Assembly: GCA_009782025.1 (NCBI GenBank)
Contig: WQUQ01000038.1
Span: forward strand, 1-7,569
DNA length: 7,569 bases
Source: Desulfobulbus sp.
Lineage (GTDB): Bacteria; Pseudomonadota; Gammaproteobacteria; Burkholderiales; Rhodocyclaceae
Reading direction: 5' to 3'
The position numbers were made by a program, and so were the translations under genes. Numbering within the stretch: position 1 is the stretch's first letter; every line of letters begins with the position of its first letter. Below, one piece after another: positions 7,220 to 7,569 of the stretch. The notes under the pieces were generated by a model. The model did not search any database, was not told the origin of the DNA, and saw nothing but the letters and a program-made list of their open reading frames with translations.

Positions 7220-7569
7220 GTCGTCTCAAGCGGCCCCGCGAAGCGCCGCAATTTGGCCAGCAAGGCGAGAAAATCCTCGACCAGGGTGCTGACATCGAGC
7301 TTCCCTGCCGATTTTTCCGGCTTCGCCGCCAGACGCACGACCAGATCGCAGACCGGCAATCCGGCGCGGCACAGGCGGAACTGTTCACGCAAGACCCGTT
7401 TGCAGCGGTTGCGATCAACCGCCCGTTTCAGGAGCTTCTTGCCAACCACCAGGCCAAGCCGGGCATGGGTTTCACCGATGGCTCGCGGCTGATAATGCAG
7501 CATCAGCAACTTGCCGCGAATGGCCTTCCTGAAACCAAAAACGGATGAAAACTCATCCGTTTTTGTCAG
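7216..7569 (-). CDS. rnpA: RnpA, protein subunit of ribonuclease P, N-terminus cut by window edge
   Basis: The frame is open from the right edge to the TGA at 7216-7218, giving 117 residues. The visible protein begins [20 protein letters not shown], which fits the normal RnpA N-terminal region (the L-x-K-x-x-x-F-x-x-VF pattern), so only a few residues are missing and the in-frame TTG at 7509 or ATG at 7503 is internal. The RNA-binding RNR signature is present as [15 protein letters not shown], preceded by [12 protein letters not shown]. RnpA binds the catalytic RNase P RNA and helps it recognise the 5' leader of tRNA precursors. It overlaps yidD by 4 bases. rpmH (ribosomal protein L34) would be expected just outside the window. 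A 13-bp palindrome lies inside the N-terminal codons. Confidence 0.96.
   Translation of the reverse strand: MTKTDEFSSVFGFRKAIRGKLLMLHYQPRAIGETHARLGLVVGKKLLKRAVDRNRCKRVLREQFRLCRAGLPVCDLVVRLAAKPEKSAGKLDVSTLVEDFLALLAKLRRFAGPLETT
7536..7565. repeat. Perfect 13-bp palindrome with T-run inside the rnpA reading frame, terminator-like
   Basis: On the minus strand CAAAAACGGATGA is followed by the 4-base loop GTTT and its exact complement TCATCCGTTTTTG. The core CGGATGA/TCATCCG stem followed by five T's has the form of an intrinsic terminator on both strands. It covers codons for residues 2-12 of the visible RnpA, which also look conserved as protein. It could attenuate transcription entering rnpA-yidD-yidC-mnmE or act on antisense transcription. 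Function is inference. Confidence 0.6.

Noticed and set aside
5141..7492. 783-codon open frame on the plus strand across yidC, yidD and rnpA
   Set aside because: It lies antisense to four clear gene families, has a low-complexity H/D/G/Q-rich composition with no recognisable domain, and is explained by GC-rich third positions of the genes on the other strand.

Overview
The window is GC-rich and almost fully coding, and looks like a chromosomal segment from a Gram-negative proteobacterium, most likely a betaproteobacterium (inferred from the style of RnpA, YidC and MnmE; no 16S or other marker is present). It holds two blocks that converge on a gap of about 90 bases near 3.9 kb.

Left block, plus strand (2-3866). 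The first gene is the 3' part of a large outer-membrane beta-barrel of the MtrB/PioB family, the porin that sheathes a decaheme c-type cytochrome in extracellular electron transfer conduits. It is followed at 28 nt by a diheme, c4-like periplasmic cytochrome, and after a 75-base gap containing a striking palindrome, by a second diheme c4-like cytochrome. Both cytochromes have Sec signal peptides, two CxxCH motifs and candidate axial methionines. Together the three genes look like the downstream part of an Mtr/Mto/Pio-type locus: a porin-cytochrome conduit across the outer membrane plus soluble carriers that move electrons between it and the inner membrane. The decaheme MtrA/MtoA/PioA partner is not in the window and would be expected upstream. 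The sequence does not show whether electrons flow outward (metal reduction) or inward (for example Fe(II) oxidation).

Right block, minus strand (7569 down to 3955). This is the conserved, usually origin-proximal cluster rnpA-yidD-yidC-mnmE, in its usual order and tightly packed (4-nt overlap, 30-nt gap, 7-nt gap). RnpA processes tRNA precursors, YidD and YidC serve membrane protein insertion, and MnmE modifies the tRNA wobble uridine. rnpA runs off the right edge; rpmH, and usually dnaA/oriC, would be expected beyond it.

The main points of interest are the electron-transfer locus lying directly against the housekeeping cluster, a terminator-like perfect 13-bp palindrome inside the rnpA reading frame, and a 14-bp near-perfect palindrome between the two cytochrome genes that resembles a dispersed intergenic repeat. 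No RNA genes, insertion sequences or CRISPR arrays were seen, and no stretch longer than 300 bases lacks a gene.
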